Made by a program: the position numbers and the translations under genes. The notes under the pieces were generated by a model that saw only the letters and a list, made by a program, of their open reading frames with translations, had not been told where the DNA came from and ran no database searches. From positions 1 to 18,335 of the forward strand of contig JADJXQ010000017.1 of assembly GCA_016710335.1 (NCBI GenBank): DNA of 18,335 nucleotides, given 5' to 3'. Positions 1 through 6,024 of this stretch are shown piece by piece (positions within the stretch are counted from its first letter, which is position 1; the number at the start of each line of letters is the position of its first letter). Source of the stretch: Rhodospirillales bacterium (GTDB lineage: Bacteria; Pseudomonadota; Alphaproteobacteria; Rhodospirillales; Defluviicoccaceae).

Positions 1-13
1 AGGACTCAGACCG

Positions 14-208
14 ATGCATCCCGTGTATATCCGCATTCTGGCCTATGTGTTCTCCAGCATGCTCGCCCTGATCCCCGCCGCGGCGGCCGGTTGGGGCGTG
101 GCCTATGCCGATGGCATCCTGAGCGTGCACATCGAGACGTTGGCGACCGCATTGGGGGCGGCGACCATCGGATCGCTCGGCGTGTTCCGGCTTTGGGGCA
201 CGAGATGA
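14..208 (+). CDS. Small two-helix membrane protein, holin-like
   Basis: This 64-residue protein has two hydrophobic stretches, about residues 8-30 and 42-60, separated by a short polar turn, and a very short basic tail ending RLWGTR. That size and two-helix form fit a class II-like phage holin, which would sit in the inner membrane and release or trigger the endolysin, but there is no diagnostic motif. The start is preceded by AGGA about ten bases upstream. Its stop overlaps the next start in an ATGA arrangement, so the two genes are probably translated together. The expected endolysin would lie upstream, outside the window. The protein is seen to be membrane-like; the holin role is inferred from size and neighbours. 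Confidence 0.6.
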   Translation: MHPVYIRILAYVFSSMLALIPAAAAGWGVAYADGILSVHIETLATALGAATIGSLGVFRLWGTR

Positions 209-522
209 TCGCCCGCGCTGCCATTCTCGCCGCCGCGGTCGCATTGGCGACCCCGGCAACGGCCCAACAGCAATGTGGCGGCGCCGCCGACATGTCGGCA
301 TGGCTGTCCGGGGAATACGGCGAGGCCGTGGTCGGGCAGGGCGTCAACGAAACCGGCGTTGTCATGCAGATGTGGGGCAACGCCGAAACCGGCACCTGGA
401 CGATCACCGCACTTCTGCCGGACGGGCAACTCTGCCTGCTCGCCGCGGGCGGCGGCTTCGAGGTGCCAGCGGTTCGCCCGCCCGGCATCGACGGCACGGA
501 TCATGCTCGTTGTAGTAGGTAG
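205..522 (+). CDS. Small secreted (periplasmic) phage protein
   Basis: This 105-residue protein begins with a classical signal peptide: a basic start (MIAR), an Ala/Leu-rich core and an ATAQ cleavage region near residue 20. The mature part is about 85 residues with three or four cysteines, including one just after the cleavage site and one in QLCLLAAGG, so a disulfide is possible. I do not recognise the family. It follows the holin-like gene by an ATGA overlap, which suggests a role in host envelope disruption or surface modification at the end of the late operon. The start at 205 is preferred over an in-frame start at 91 because it gives the signal peptide and the overlap. It ends immediately next to the convergent gene's stop, with no spacer. 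Confidence 0.65.
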   Translation: MIARAAILAAAVALATPATAQQQCGGAADMSAWLSGEYGEAVVGQGVNETGVVMQMWGNAETGTWTITALLPDGQLCLLAAGGGFEVPAVRPPGIDGTDHARCSR

Positions 523-756
523 TCACGTTCGCTCCTTCCGGGTGGCGGTTTGCTTTTCCGGCCAGTCGGCGGGCCGGTAGCCGTTCAGGTAGGCTCGCAT
601 GAGCAGCGCGTGGGCGGGGTCAATCCGGCGCCGTCCCGCCGCCCACTGCCAGAACGTCGTTGCGGCCCGGGCCTCCGAGAGGCCGAGCATCCGCGCCAGA
701 TCGGCGTTGCGCAGGCCGAGCTCTTGCCGGGCCCGCGCAAACTCGGCGGGGGTCAC
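523..756 (-). CDS. Small helix-turn-helix DNA-binding protein
   Basis: This 77-residue protein has an XRE-type helix-turn-helix: a segment FARARQELGLRNADLARMLG matches the first helices of such domains, followed by a recognition-helix region with FWQWAAGRRRI, where family members commonly have a WE.G.R pattern. The start is a GTG that overlaps the upstream TGA stop as GTGA, chosen over an upstream ATG that would read through the (DE) repeat of the neighbour. It is the last gene of the leftward operon and is probably co-transcribed with the acidic-tailed gene from the promoter near 1200. It could be a regulator or an antitoxin-like protein; no partner toxin is recognised. The HTH assignment is by pattern only. 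Confidence 0.7.
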   Translation of the reverse strand: MTPAEFARARQELGLRNADLARMLGLSEARAATTFWQWAAGRRRIDPAHALLMRAYLNGYRPADWPEKQTATRKERT

Positions 757-1142
757 TCGTCCTCGTCCTCGTCCTCGTCCCTGCCCACGATCCACCCCAA
801 TCGCAGCCACGGGTTCCCCGGGTCGCACTCCTCGACCCCGTCATCCGGAGCATCGGTCGTCAGATTGACCACCGCGACGATCGCGCCCGTCTCGGCGTCA
901 AAGACATTCACGGTCGCGGATGCGTCCTCGATGAAATCATGGCCTTCGTGCTCGAACCTGGCGCCGCCGAGCCACGCACGCGACACGGCCGTGCGGGCAT
1001 CGCCGATCGTCGCGTAGTCCGGGTACACCTCGTACGATCCGTCGAGGGAGAAAAGCCCGACCCGAATCCCGGGGAAATAGTCGGTGATGTCGCCCCCCTG
1101 CAGGATGGTCGCGTCGGCGATGGCGAGGCAGTAGCTGGTCAT
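753..1142 (-). CDS. Unknown protein with acidic (DE)4 C-terminal tail
   Basis: This 129-residue protein is not recognised. It starts MTSYCLAIAD and is rich in acidic and beta-prone segments (VNVFDAETGAIVAVVNL), and it ends in four Asp-Glu pairs encoded by a perfect hexanucleotide repeat at 756-779. The ATG at 1142 is chosen because GGGAG lies eight bases upstream and because the predicted promoter would place the transcript start near the alternative start at 1181. It has its own probable promoter, unlike most genes of the left operon, and its stop overlaps the GTG of the HTH gene. This suggests the two genes could be expressed separately, possibly in the lysogen. No function can be assigned. 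Confidence 0.7.
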   Translation of the reverse strand: MTSYCLAIADATILQGGDITDYFPGIRVGLFSLDGSYEVYPDYATIGDARTAVSRAWLGGARFEHEGHDFIEDASATVNVFDAETGAIVAVVNLTTDAPDDGVEECDPGNPWLRLGWIVGRDEDEDEDE

Positions 1143-1184
1143 CTTCGGATCTCCCGGTTGTGGGCGTCTGCCCGGCTCCATGCG

Positions 1185-1361
1185 CTAGATATATTGCATA
1201 GAGATACCGCCGTCAAGGGGAATCTGTCGCTCGGCGATATTTTGGTCGTGCGCCTCGGTATCGGGCGGCGTGGGGCAGAAATCGTCGTCAATCCGCGCCC
1301 CGCCGCCGCCGCGGATGGCCCGGAAGAGGGGCGCCGCCGATGGCTGGGGGCGGCCGGTCAT
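1185..1361 (-). CDS. Possible small hypothetical protein
   Basis: This reading frame would give a 58-residue protein beginning MTGRPQPSAAPLF and ending ISMQYI, preceded by a purine-rich GGGGGCTGGG. It contains a DDDFCPTPPDTEAHD segment but no domain I recognise. Its ATG overlaps the TGA of a very short upstream frame, which fits the overlap habit of the operon. Against it, the last codons coincide with the -35 and -10 boxes of the predicted promoter for the next gene, so the stretch may be non-coding. I keep it as a low-confidence call because otherwise the 256 bases between the flanking genes would hold only the promoter. Confidence 0.3.
   Translation of the reverse strand: MTGRPQPSAAPLFRAIRGGGGARIDDDFCPTPPDTEAHDQNIAERQIPLDGGISMQYI
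1188..1216 (-). promoter_or_regulatory. Sigma70-like promoter for the distal left genes
   Basis: On the minus strand, TTGACG (1211-1216) and TATATC (1188-1193) are separated by exactly 17 bases. The stretch around it is unusually AT-rich for this genome. Initiation would be close to 1181, leaving about 40 bases of leader before the ATG at 1142, with the ribosome-binding site in place. It would allow the acidic-tailed gene and the HTH gene to be transcribed independently of the main leftward promoter. Confidence 0.55.
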
Positions 1362-1398
1362 CCCAGCCCCCACAGGACCGCCAGCGCCAGCGCCGCGC

Positions 1399-1671
1399 CT
1401 AGCCGGCCGCGGCCGGAGTGCGACCCCGAGGACTCGCTCCCACGACCACGGGTTGCTGCGCCGCCGCCTCGGCCGAAACCCACAAGCCGCCGATGGTTTC
1501 GAGCGTCATCACCTCGGCTTTGATCCGCTCGATTGCGGCGGGGGTGAGCACGTCGTCACGGGCGTGGTCCATCGGGCACGTCTGGTGAGGGGCGGGGGCC
1601 GGCTGGTATCCGCCCGCCGGCGCCCCGTGCTTCGGGTGCACCATCTTGCCGCGGTCGCGTGAGTCAGCCAT
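1399..1671 (-). CDS. Small hypothetical phage protein
   Basis: This 90-residue protein is not recognised. Its N-terminal half is rich in Pro, His and Gly with HQTCPMDHA, and its middle has a helical segment (LTPAAIERIKAEVMTLETIGGLWVSAEAAAQQ). No catalytic or metal-binding motif is certain. The start overlaps the end of the preceding gene by eight bases in the recurrent AATGGCTGAC junction, which supports the chosen ATG; AAAGGCGG lies upstream. It belongs to the distal part of the leftward operon among other short accessory genes. Confidence 0.6.
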   Translation of the reverse strand: MADSRDRGKMVHPKHGAPAGGYQPAPAPHQTCPMDHARDDVLTPAAIERIKAEVMTLETIGGLWVSAEAAAQQPVVVGASPRGRTPAAAG

Positions 1672-2083
1672 TCCACACCGCCTTTCCGTTCACCATCCGG
1701 CCGACGATCCGCACCTCGCCGGCAATGTCGCCGGGGTGATCGAGGCAGATCAGGTGCCGCTCTCTGCGCTTCCCCGGACGGCCGTCGTTCTGGACGCTCT
1801 GGTAGTGGACGTGCAGCGACCACGTGATGCGCGGCGGGATCGGCGGCCACGAAATGCTCGTGCCCTGATAGATTCCCATGCGCCACCGCCCGTCCGAGAT
1901 CAGCGTCTCGCCGCGCACCAGCCCGGCGCGCTTGATCGCGATCCGCAGCACGCGCGCCCCTTCCGTGCGGATGCGGTCGATCTCGGTATTGCGCCGGGCC
2001 AGCAGCGCCTCGGACTGCGCGTCGATGCGCGCAATGCGGGCGAAGCCCGGGGCGAGGTCTTTCATGGCGGGGCGGTCAGGCAT
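1664..2083 (-). CDS. Hypothetical phage protein (139 aa)
   Basis: This 139-residue protein is not recognised. The N-terminal third is predicted helical and charged (ALLARRNTEIDRIRTEGARVL), and the rest looks beta-rich (WSLHVHYQSVQNDG, EVRIVGRMVNGKAVW). I chose the ATG at 2083 because AGGAAGG lies a few bases upstream and it forms the recurrent AATGCCTGAC overlap with the HNH gene stop; an in-frame start further upstream would sit inside the HNH gene. It lies between the HNH nuclease and a small unknown, in the accessory part of the left operon. Confidence 0.65.
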   Translation of the reverse strand: MPDRPAMKDLAPGFARIARIDAQSEALLARRNTEIDRIRTEGARVLRIAIKRAGLVRGETLISDGRWRMGIYQGTSISWPPIPPRITWSLHVHYQSVQNDGRPGKRRERHLICLDHPGDIAGEVRIVGRMVNGKAVWNG

Positions 2084-2372
2084 TGCGCGCCTTCCTGTTC
2101 TGCGCCCGCGTCGGGGCGTCATAGGCGTTGTGGCACCGCTGGCACCAAGCGCGGAGGTTGTCGGGCGCGCAGTTCTCGGGCCGGTGGTCGAGGTGGGCGA
2201 TGGTCAGCACCACGCGGCTGCCTGTGATCGGATGCAGCGCCCGGTTCTCGGCCCGGCAGTCGGGCCAGAGCGGGCTCCCTTCGCAGCGATCCCCGGCGCG
2301 CGACAGGATCGCGGCGCGGATCGCCTGCCAGTCGCGCGGGTATCGGTCGCGGTTCTCGGGCCTGATCGGCAT
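2076..2372 (-). CDS. HNH endonuclease
   Basis: This 98-residue protein has the core of an HNH nuclease: a conserved AHLDH (His60, Asp62, His63), Asn72 in APDNLRAWC, and a final CQRCHN with Cys77, Cys80 and His81. Cys30 and Cys39 could complete a structural zinc site. HNH enzymes cut DNA with one metal ion; phage versions act in packaging, homing or degradation of other DNA. It is short and lies far from any terminase gene in this window, so a packaging role is not supported here. The ATG at 2372 overlaps the upstream stop as ATGA and its downstream junction is the recurrent AATGCCTGAC. Confidence 0.85.
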   Translation of the reverse strand: MPIRPENRDRYPRDWQAIRAAILSRAGDRCEGSPLWPDCRAENRALHPITGSRVVLTIAHLDHRPENCAPDNLRAWCQRCHNAYDAPTRAQNRKARNA

Positions 2373-2611
2373 CACGCGATCCCTCTCATGTCTGGCGGCG
2401 GGCGCCGCCACGCGAATTTCAGGTGGCCGACGACCGTGCGGCCGTTCAGGGCGAGGCCATAGTCGCGGTCGGTGGCGGGGCCGCCGACGATGGCGCGCAG
2501 CACCGCGTCGGGGGTGGGGAAGCGGCTGGGCCCCTCTCCCAGCCGGCGCAGGTGGGGGCAGACCTCGCGCGCCAGATCGGCGCAGCGGCGGTGGGCTTGA
2601 ATGTCAGCCAT
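2372..2611 (-). CDS. Small hypothetical phage protein (79 aa)
   Basis: This 79-residue protein begins MADIQAHRRCADLAREVCPHL and has two cysteines near the N-terminus, then a Gly- and Pro-rich middle and a beta-like end (YGLALNGRTVVGHLKFAW). I do not recognise a family. The start at 2611 is preferred over a longer frame because it forms the AATGGCTGAC overlap with the DUF4326 gene. Its stop overlaps the HNH start by four bases, so expression of the HNH nuclease is probably tied to it. Confidence 0.6.
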   Translation of the reverse strand: MADIQAHRRCADLAREVCPHLRRLGEGPSRFPTPDAVLRAIVGGPATDRDYGLALNGRTVVGHLKFAWRRPPPDMRGIA

Positions 2612-3023
2612 TGGCGAGCTCCAACAGGACATCGGCGTGGCAGGGGCATCCCGGCGGGCACCAGCACGCCAGATCGCGCCCCCGCAGTTCGGGCAGGCGG
2701 GCGAGGATTGCCTGCCGCCGGGTTTCGAGAGCCGCCCGCACGGCGGCCGTTCCATTGGGCATCAGTCGTTCGGGCAGCGCGCCGTCGGGCACGCCTCGCC
2801 CCGCCAGCCATGAGCCGTAGATCCCGACGGCGTCATAATCGCCCATCAGTCGCAGCGGGACGCGGTAGGTGCCCAGCCACCGCGCGCCCGTCTCTGGCCA
2901 CCAGAATGCGTTGCCGTCTCCCGCAACCCACGGGCTGCCGAAGATCGTGACGCGGGTGACGACGCGGGCGCCCGGCGGCAGGCGCCAGCCCTTCGTGCGG
3001 CGAAGCTGGATGCGGTCAGGCAT
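2604..3023 (-). CDS. DUF4326 domain protein
   Basis: This 139-residue protein matches the DUF4326 pattern by eye: an RRTKGWRLPPG start (residues 8-18), TIFGSPW in the first third, and a C-terminal GRDLACWCPPGCPCHADVLL with clustered cysteines (residues 115-133). The family is common in phages and bacteria and its biochemical role is not established to my knowledge. The longer open frame upstream to 3368 is misleading: its first part is the N-terminus of a different, broken gene that happens to share this frame. The ATG at 3023 forms the AATGCCTGAC junction with that gene's stop. Confidence 0.85.
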   Translation of the reverse strand: MPDRIQLRRTKGWRLPPGARVVTRVTIFGSPWVAGDGNAFWWPETGARWLGTYRVPLRLMGDYDAVGIYGSWLAGRGVPDGALPERLMPNGTAAVRAALETRRQAILARLPELRGRDLACWCPPGCPCHADVLLELANG

Positions 3024-3368
3024 TGCGGCTCTCCGGTGGTGGCAGGGAAAGGCGCCCGTCCGGGCCGCTGAGGGCCTCCAAGACGCGGCGACCGTCAGGC
3101 AGATGGACGTGAGGCAGGAACGCCATCTCGGGCGTCGCCAGCCCGCCCAGGATGAGCGCGACCTGGGCTTTGATCCAGTCGTGCAGGATCGCCCAGACCG
3201 CAAGCTCCGCAACCCGGCGTGCCCGCGCCTCATAGGCGGCGGGCGTGGTGCGCGGCCGTTGTCGACCATAAACCCGACCGCATCTGCGCCCGCCTCGGTC
3301 AGCATCTCCCGGATTTCGCGTTCCCGCGACTTGCCTGAGATCGCCGAGGCATAGGGGAGGTCAGGCAT
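3016..3368 (-). pseudogene. Disrupted conserved early phage gene (internal deletion and frameshift)
   Basis: The first ~37 residues (MPDLPYASAISGKSREREI... to FMVDN) resemble the N-terminus of a conserved phage early protein, and a second frame from about 3260 down to the stop at 3016 reads like its C-terminus (YEARARRVAELAVWAILHDW then IKAQVALILGGLATPEMAFL). Start-to-stop length is 353 bases, not a multiple of three, so the two parts are in different frames. From memory, relatives carry an extra middle segment of roughly 35-45 residues between these parts, so a deletion with frame loss is likely. The C-terminal frame has no usable start of its own. The N-terminal frame continues into the DUF4326 gene, creating a fused open frame that is probably accidental. 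An assembly error is the main alternative. Confidence 0.7.
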
Positions 3369-4044
3369 TGGGCTTCGCCAGCCGGTCGATCCGCTCGATC
3401 TCGGCGAGGATCAGCGCCCCCGCCGTCACGAGGTCGCGGCGGCGGGCGGTGAGGTCGCTGGCGGCTCCGGCAGGCTTCCACCAGCTTTTGTCCCACGTCT
3501 CCGGCCAGTGAGAGTCGAACGCGGCGTCTCTCGCGCGCGACGGCACCGCGTAGCAGGCCGCGGCGGCGCCCAGCTCGCCCCGGATGTGCGCGTCGTCGTG
3601 CTCGGCCGTGAACCCCTCGGCCTCAACCTGGCGGCGGCGCTCGGCCAGCACGTCGACGGCGGCCCGCGGGCGGGCGTCGCCGGGCGACAGCAGCCACGAC
3701 AGCGCGGCCTCGATGCGCCCGGCCTGCTCGGCGTCGCCGAAGGCGTGGCCGAAGCTGGCGCCGTCGGCGAAACGGACGGTGACCTCGAGCCGGTCGACCT
3801 CGCCCGGGGTGCAGGTGGGGGCGGTGGCGGACAGGTAGGGCAGGCCGCGGTAGCTGTCGGCCGGGGCGCAGGTGCTCTCGTGGCCGTCGCCGTCGCCCGA
3901 GAACCAGGTGGTCAGCTCGTCGTCGGTCTCGACGTAGGTCTGGACGAGGTGCCATTCCGGGCCCATCGGGCCGTCGTCCAGCCAGAGCCAGCCGAACTCG
4001 CCGGCTACCTGCTCGGGGTCGTAGGGGGTGTGGATGGGGGTCAT
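3361..4044 (-). CDS. Conserved phage early protein (227 aa)
   Basis: The last ~100 residues follow a pattern I know from many phage early regions: RRRQVEAEGFTAEHDDAHIR, then GELGAAAACYAVP, WDKSWWKP and RRDLVTAGALILAEIERIDR. Its biochemical role is not established. The first ~125 residues are less familiar, acidic, and start MTPIHTPYDPEQVAGEFGW; they could be a separate domain, making this a fusion. The start at 4044 overlaps the MTase-like gene stop as ATGA, while its own stop forms the AATGCCTGAC junction. No catalytic residues are evident. Confidence 0.7.
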   Translation of the reverse strand: MTPIHTPYDPEQVAGEFGWLWLDDGPMGPEWHLVQTYVETDDELTTWFSGDGDGHESTCAPADSYRGLPYLSATAPTCTPGEVDRLEVTVRFADGASFGHAFGDAEQAGRIEAALSWLLSPGDARPRAAVDVLAERRRQVEAEGFTAEHDDAHIRGELGAAAACYAVPSRARDAAFDSHWPETWDKSWWKPAGAASDLTARRRDLVTAGALILAEIERIDRLAKPNA

Positions 4045-4718
4045 TCGGCGGTCTCCCTCGTGTCGGCATCGCGCAGGATCGCGCGGGCATGGTCGCCCCA
4101 CTGAGCCGCGGCGGCGGCGGCCATCCCGGGGAAACTGCGGCTGCGCAGCCGGGCGCGGTCGGGGCCGGGCGGCATGCGGTGGATCCTCTCCCACTCGCGC
4201 GCCTCGGCGCTGCCGGCCGGGGGCAGCGTCAGCCGCCTGGTCGCGGCGAGCGGCGGCAGCCCCGCGAGATACCAGCCGGTCGCCTTCTTTGCCCGGTCCC
4301 CAAACCACCACGGCTGCACGATCTGCGGCTGCGGCAGGTCGGCGGGCAGCCGTTGCCGGGCGTGGCGGTGCATCACCGGGTTTTCGATTGCCCGCAGCGG
4401 CACCGGGGCCTGCCAGCAGGCGGTGAACAGCGCGGCGCCCTCGTCCAGTTCGGCCCACATCTCGGCCAGCGTGCGCCCCGGGGGCGGCCTGTGCAGCCAG
4501 CGCACGCCGGAGTTGCAAAGCCGGGTGCAGGGCGGGTGCAGCACGACGAGCGCGTCCCACCCGTCCGCGAGATGGTCCCGCACGTCGGCCCGGATGTGCC
4601 GGTTGCTGCCGTCCTCGGCAGGCTCGAGGTCGCAGGACCACGCCTCGAACCCCCGCGCGGCAAACGCCCGGCGGAACACGCCCGACGTCTCGCAGCCGAT
4701 CAGGACGCGCAGACTCAT
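4041..4718 (-). CDS. DNA cytosine methyltransferase-like protein
   Basis: This 225-residue protein starts MSLRVLIGCETSG, a motif I-like SAM-binding segment (residues 5-13), followed by an acidic turn CDLEP (29-33), a DVRD (45-48) and HPPCTRL (61-67), which resembles the catalytic PPC of C5-cytosine methyltransferases. A later FGDRAKKATGWYLAGLPPL is also typical of this phage family. It is shorter than a classical C5 enzyme and the target-recognition domain is not obvious, so activity is not certain. It would modify phage DNA, perhaps against host restriction. The ATG at 4718 overlaps the upstream stop as ATGA and is preferred over a start 25 codons earlier. Confidence 0.7.
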   Translation of the reverse strand: MSLRVLIGCETSGVFRRAFAARGFEAWSCDLEPAEDGSNRHIRADVRDHLADGWDALVVLHPPCTRLCNSGVRWLHRPPPGRTLAEMWAELDEGAALFTACWQAPVPLRAIENPVMHRHARQRLPADLPQPQIVQPWWFGDRAKKATGWYLAGLPPLAATRRLTLPPAGSAEAREWERIHRMPPGPDRARLRSRSFPGMAAAAAAQWGDHARAILRDADTRETAE

Positions 4719-5143
4719 CCCAGCCGCTCCGGCTCGCAGACGCAGAGCAGCCGCCCGGTGTGGGGCGAGATGCAGGCATTGTCGTAGCTCCACCCCGCGG
4801 GCGCCTCGTGCCCCGCGGCGGGGTAGGTCAGCCAGGCGGTAAGCCCGATCAGCAGCGCGCCGGCGACGGCGGCGCCCACGAGCCAGCGGCCGAGGCGGGC
4901 ATCATCTTCACGGCCGTGCATCACCTCGAAACACTCCGCAAACCGGCCGAGGTTGGACGGATCGTCCGGCGCGGTTTCGGCCGGTTCCATGTCCAGATGC
5001 CTGGCCGTGAGAGGCCCGGCCTCGGCCTCGGAAAGCACCCGCCGGGCCTCGAAAAGCGTCTCTTCCGTCCAGCCCGCGTGCGGCGTGTCCAGCACCAGCC
5101 GGGCGCCGTAGGGGGTGAGGGGTATCGTGGGGTCAGATTTCAT
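4715..5143 (-). CDS. Hypothetical single-pass membrane protein
   Basis: This 142-residue protein has a soluble acidic N-terminal part (MKSDPTIPLTPYGARLVLD...), one clear transmembrane helix at about residues 87-107, and a short C-terminal part with three cysteines (CISP, CVCEP). It is not recognised. The ATG at 5143 overlaps the upstream small ORF stop as ATGA. Its place between NinB-like/small genes and the methyltransferase-like gene gives no firm clue to function; exclusion or envelope-related roles are possible but unsupported. Confidence 0.65.
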   Translation of the reverse strand: MKSDPTIPLTPYGARLVLDTPHAGWTEETLFEARRVLSEAEAGPLTARHLDMEPAETAPDDPSNLGRFAECFEVMHGREDDARLGRWLVGAAVAGALLIGLTAWLTYPAAGHEAPAGWSYDNACISPHTGRLLCVCEPERLG

Positions 5144-5217
5144 CGCAGACCCCCAAGCAGCGCTTCGATCAGCGCGTTGAGGCTCGACCGCGGATCGCGG
5201 CGCATGATGCAGTCCAT
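5140..5217 (-). CDS. Possible 25-residue small protein
   Basis: This tiny frame starts MDCIMRRDPRSSLNALIEAL and ends LLGGLR. It ends in an ATGA overlap with the next gene, and GAGG lies about ten bases upstream of its ATG. It overlaps the 3' part of the preceding small membrane gene in another frame by 49 bases. The sequence has an amphipathic helical look. I cannot assign a function; the overlap arrangement is the main support. Confidence 0.4.
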   Translation of the reverse strand: MDCIMRRDPRSSLNALIEALLGGLR

Positions 5218-5330
5218 CTCGGCACCTCGTTTGCGTGAAGGATTTCCCACGCGATGCGCGGGAAGGCTTGAGTTGTCAGAAACGCCGGCAGGGCGACGGC
5301 GATGGACAGGACGAGGGCAGCGCGGATCAC
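5169..5330 (-). CDS. Possible small membrane or secreted protein
   Basis: This 53-residue frame starts at a GTG that overlaps the upstream stop as GTGA. It has a strong hydrophobic N-terminus (IRAALVLSIAVALPAFL), either a signal peptide or a transmembrane helix, followed by a short polar part. The last ~18 residues look less natural and overlap the 25-residue frame, so its true end may have been changed by mutation. Function unknown. Confidence 0.45.
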   Translation of the reverse strand: MIRAALVLSIAVALPAFLTTQAFPRIAWEILHANEVPRWTASCAAIRGRASTR

Positions 5331-5575
5331 GGGTGCGCCTCCACCCACGCGGTCCACACGCGATCCTCCCAATCCGCGACCGCGGGCTCACCGAGCGCAT
5401 CGGTGCACCACTCGCGCGAGCGGGCCTGTCCGTTGAGCGTTATGTTGGCGAGCGTGCATTCGCCCTCCCATCCCTCGCCAGCGATCCAGAACGGGCTGAT
5501 CAGGAATACTGCAGGACCGCTCGCACAGAACTCGACGTCCATCTCGTGGTCGGCGGCGGGGCGGTGGTGTTTCAT
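5327..5575 (-). CDS. Small hypothetical phage protein (82 aa)
   Basis: This 82-residue protein starts MKHHRPAADHEMDVEFC and contains tryptophan-rich beta-like segments (FLISPFWIAGEGWEG) and a C-terminal helix with DWEDRVWTAWVEAHP. No family is recognised. The ATG at 5575 overlaps the NinB-like gene stop as ATGA and is preferred to a start six codons upstream. The stop overlaps the following GTG as GTGA. Confidence 0.6.
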   Translation of the reverse strand: MKHHRPAADHEMDVEFCASGPAVFLISPFWIAGEGWEGECTLANITLNGQARSREWCTDALGEPAVADWEDRVWTAWVEAHP

Positions 5576-6024
5576 CTGAACTCTTCCTCGCATTTCAGGG
5601 CATCAGGGTCGGTCAGTCGCACGCCCGCGGCGGTCCAGTGCCGCTGTACGGCGTCGAGGTAGGCCGTCATCTGCGCCACGGTCATCAGCCGGGTAACCGG
5701 CGGGTCGATGGTGCGCACCGCCGCAAGCCGGGCGCCGTAGGGCAGCGCGCCGAAGGTCTGCGCCCAGGACAGCAGGAACGCCTCGTTCTCGCTGCAGAGG
5801 ATGGGCACGCCGAAGCCGAGCTTGCACTCCGCCCGGGCCTCGTCCGTGGTGCGGTCGCCCATCTGGCGGGCGATGTCGTCATACCAGCGATGCGACAGGC
5901 GGTTCTGCGCGCTGGACCGGGTGGCCCCCGCAACCCACGACACGGTGACGGGCAGCCGGGCGGCAGACAGCAGCCGGGCCAGCGCGTCGATATGGGCCGG
6001 GTGGCGCAGGACGCGGGTGGGCAT
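5572..6024 (-). CDS. NinB-like recombination protein
   Basis: This 150-residue protein has a layout like the lambda NinB/Orf family: a beta-rich start, then RSSAQNRLSHRWYDDIARQ (about residues 36-54), and near the C-terminus MTVAQMTAYLDAVQRHW followed by GVRLTDPDA. In lambda, Orf (NinB) loads recombinases and helps replace RecFOR at single-strand/SSB sites. The similarity is by pattern and not certain, but the neighbours (ERF and Gp157-like) fit a recombination module. The start is either ATG at 6024 (TGATG with the upstream stop) or GTG at 6027; I chose the ATG. Between the two motifs is a family-specific insert (DEARAECKLGFGVPIL). Confidence 0.6.
   Translation of the reverse strand: MPTRVLRHPAHIDALARLLSAARLPVTVSWVAGATRSSAQNRLSHRWYDDIARQMGDRTTDEARAECKLGFGVPILCSENEAFLLSWAQTFGALPYGARLAAVRTIDPPVTRLMTVAQMTAYLDAVQRHWTAAGVRLTDPDALKCEEEFR

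Noticed and set aside
1358..1483. Possible 41-residue frame with a short hydrophobic end (ALALAVLWGLG)
   Set aside because: It has an ATGA overlap at its end, but it starts only at a GTG inside another gene without clear ribosome-binding site, and the hydrophobic stretch is too short for a sure membrane helix.
2604..3368. A 254-residue fusion of an early protein with DUF4326
   Set aside because: The middle part is Arg/Ser-rich and unnatural, while the other frame gives a natural C-terminus for the first gene and an own start for DUF4326 at the recurrent junction.
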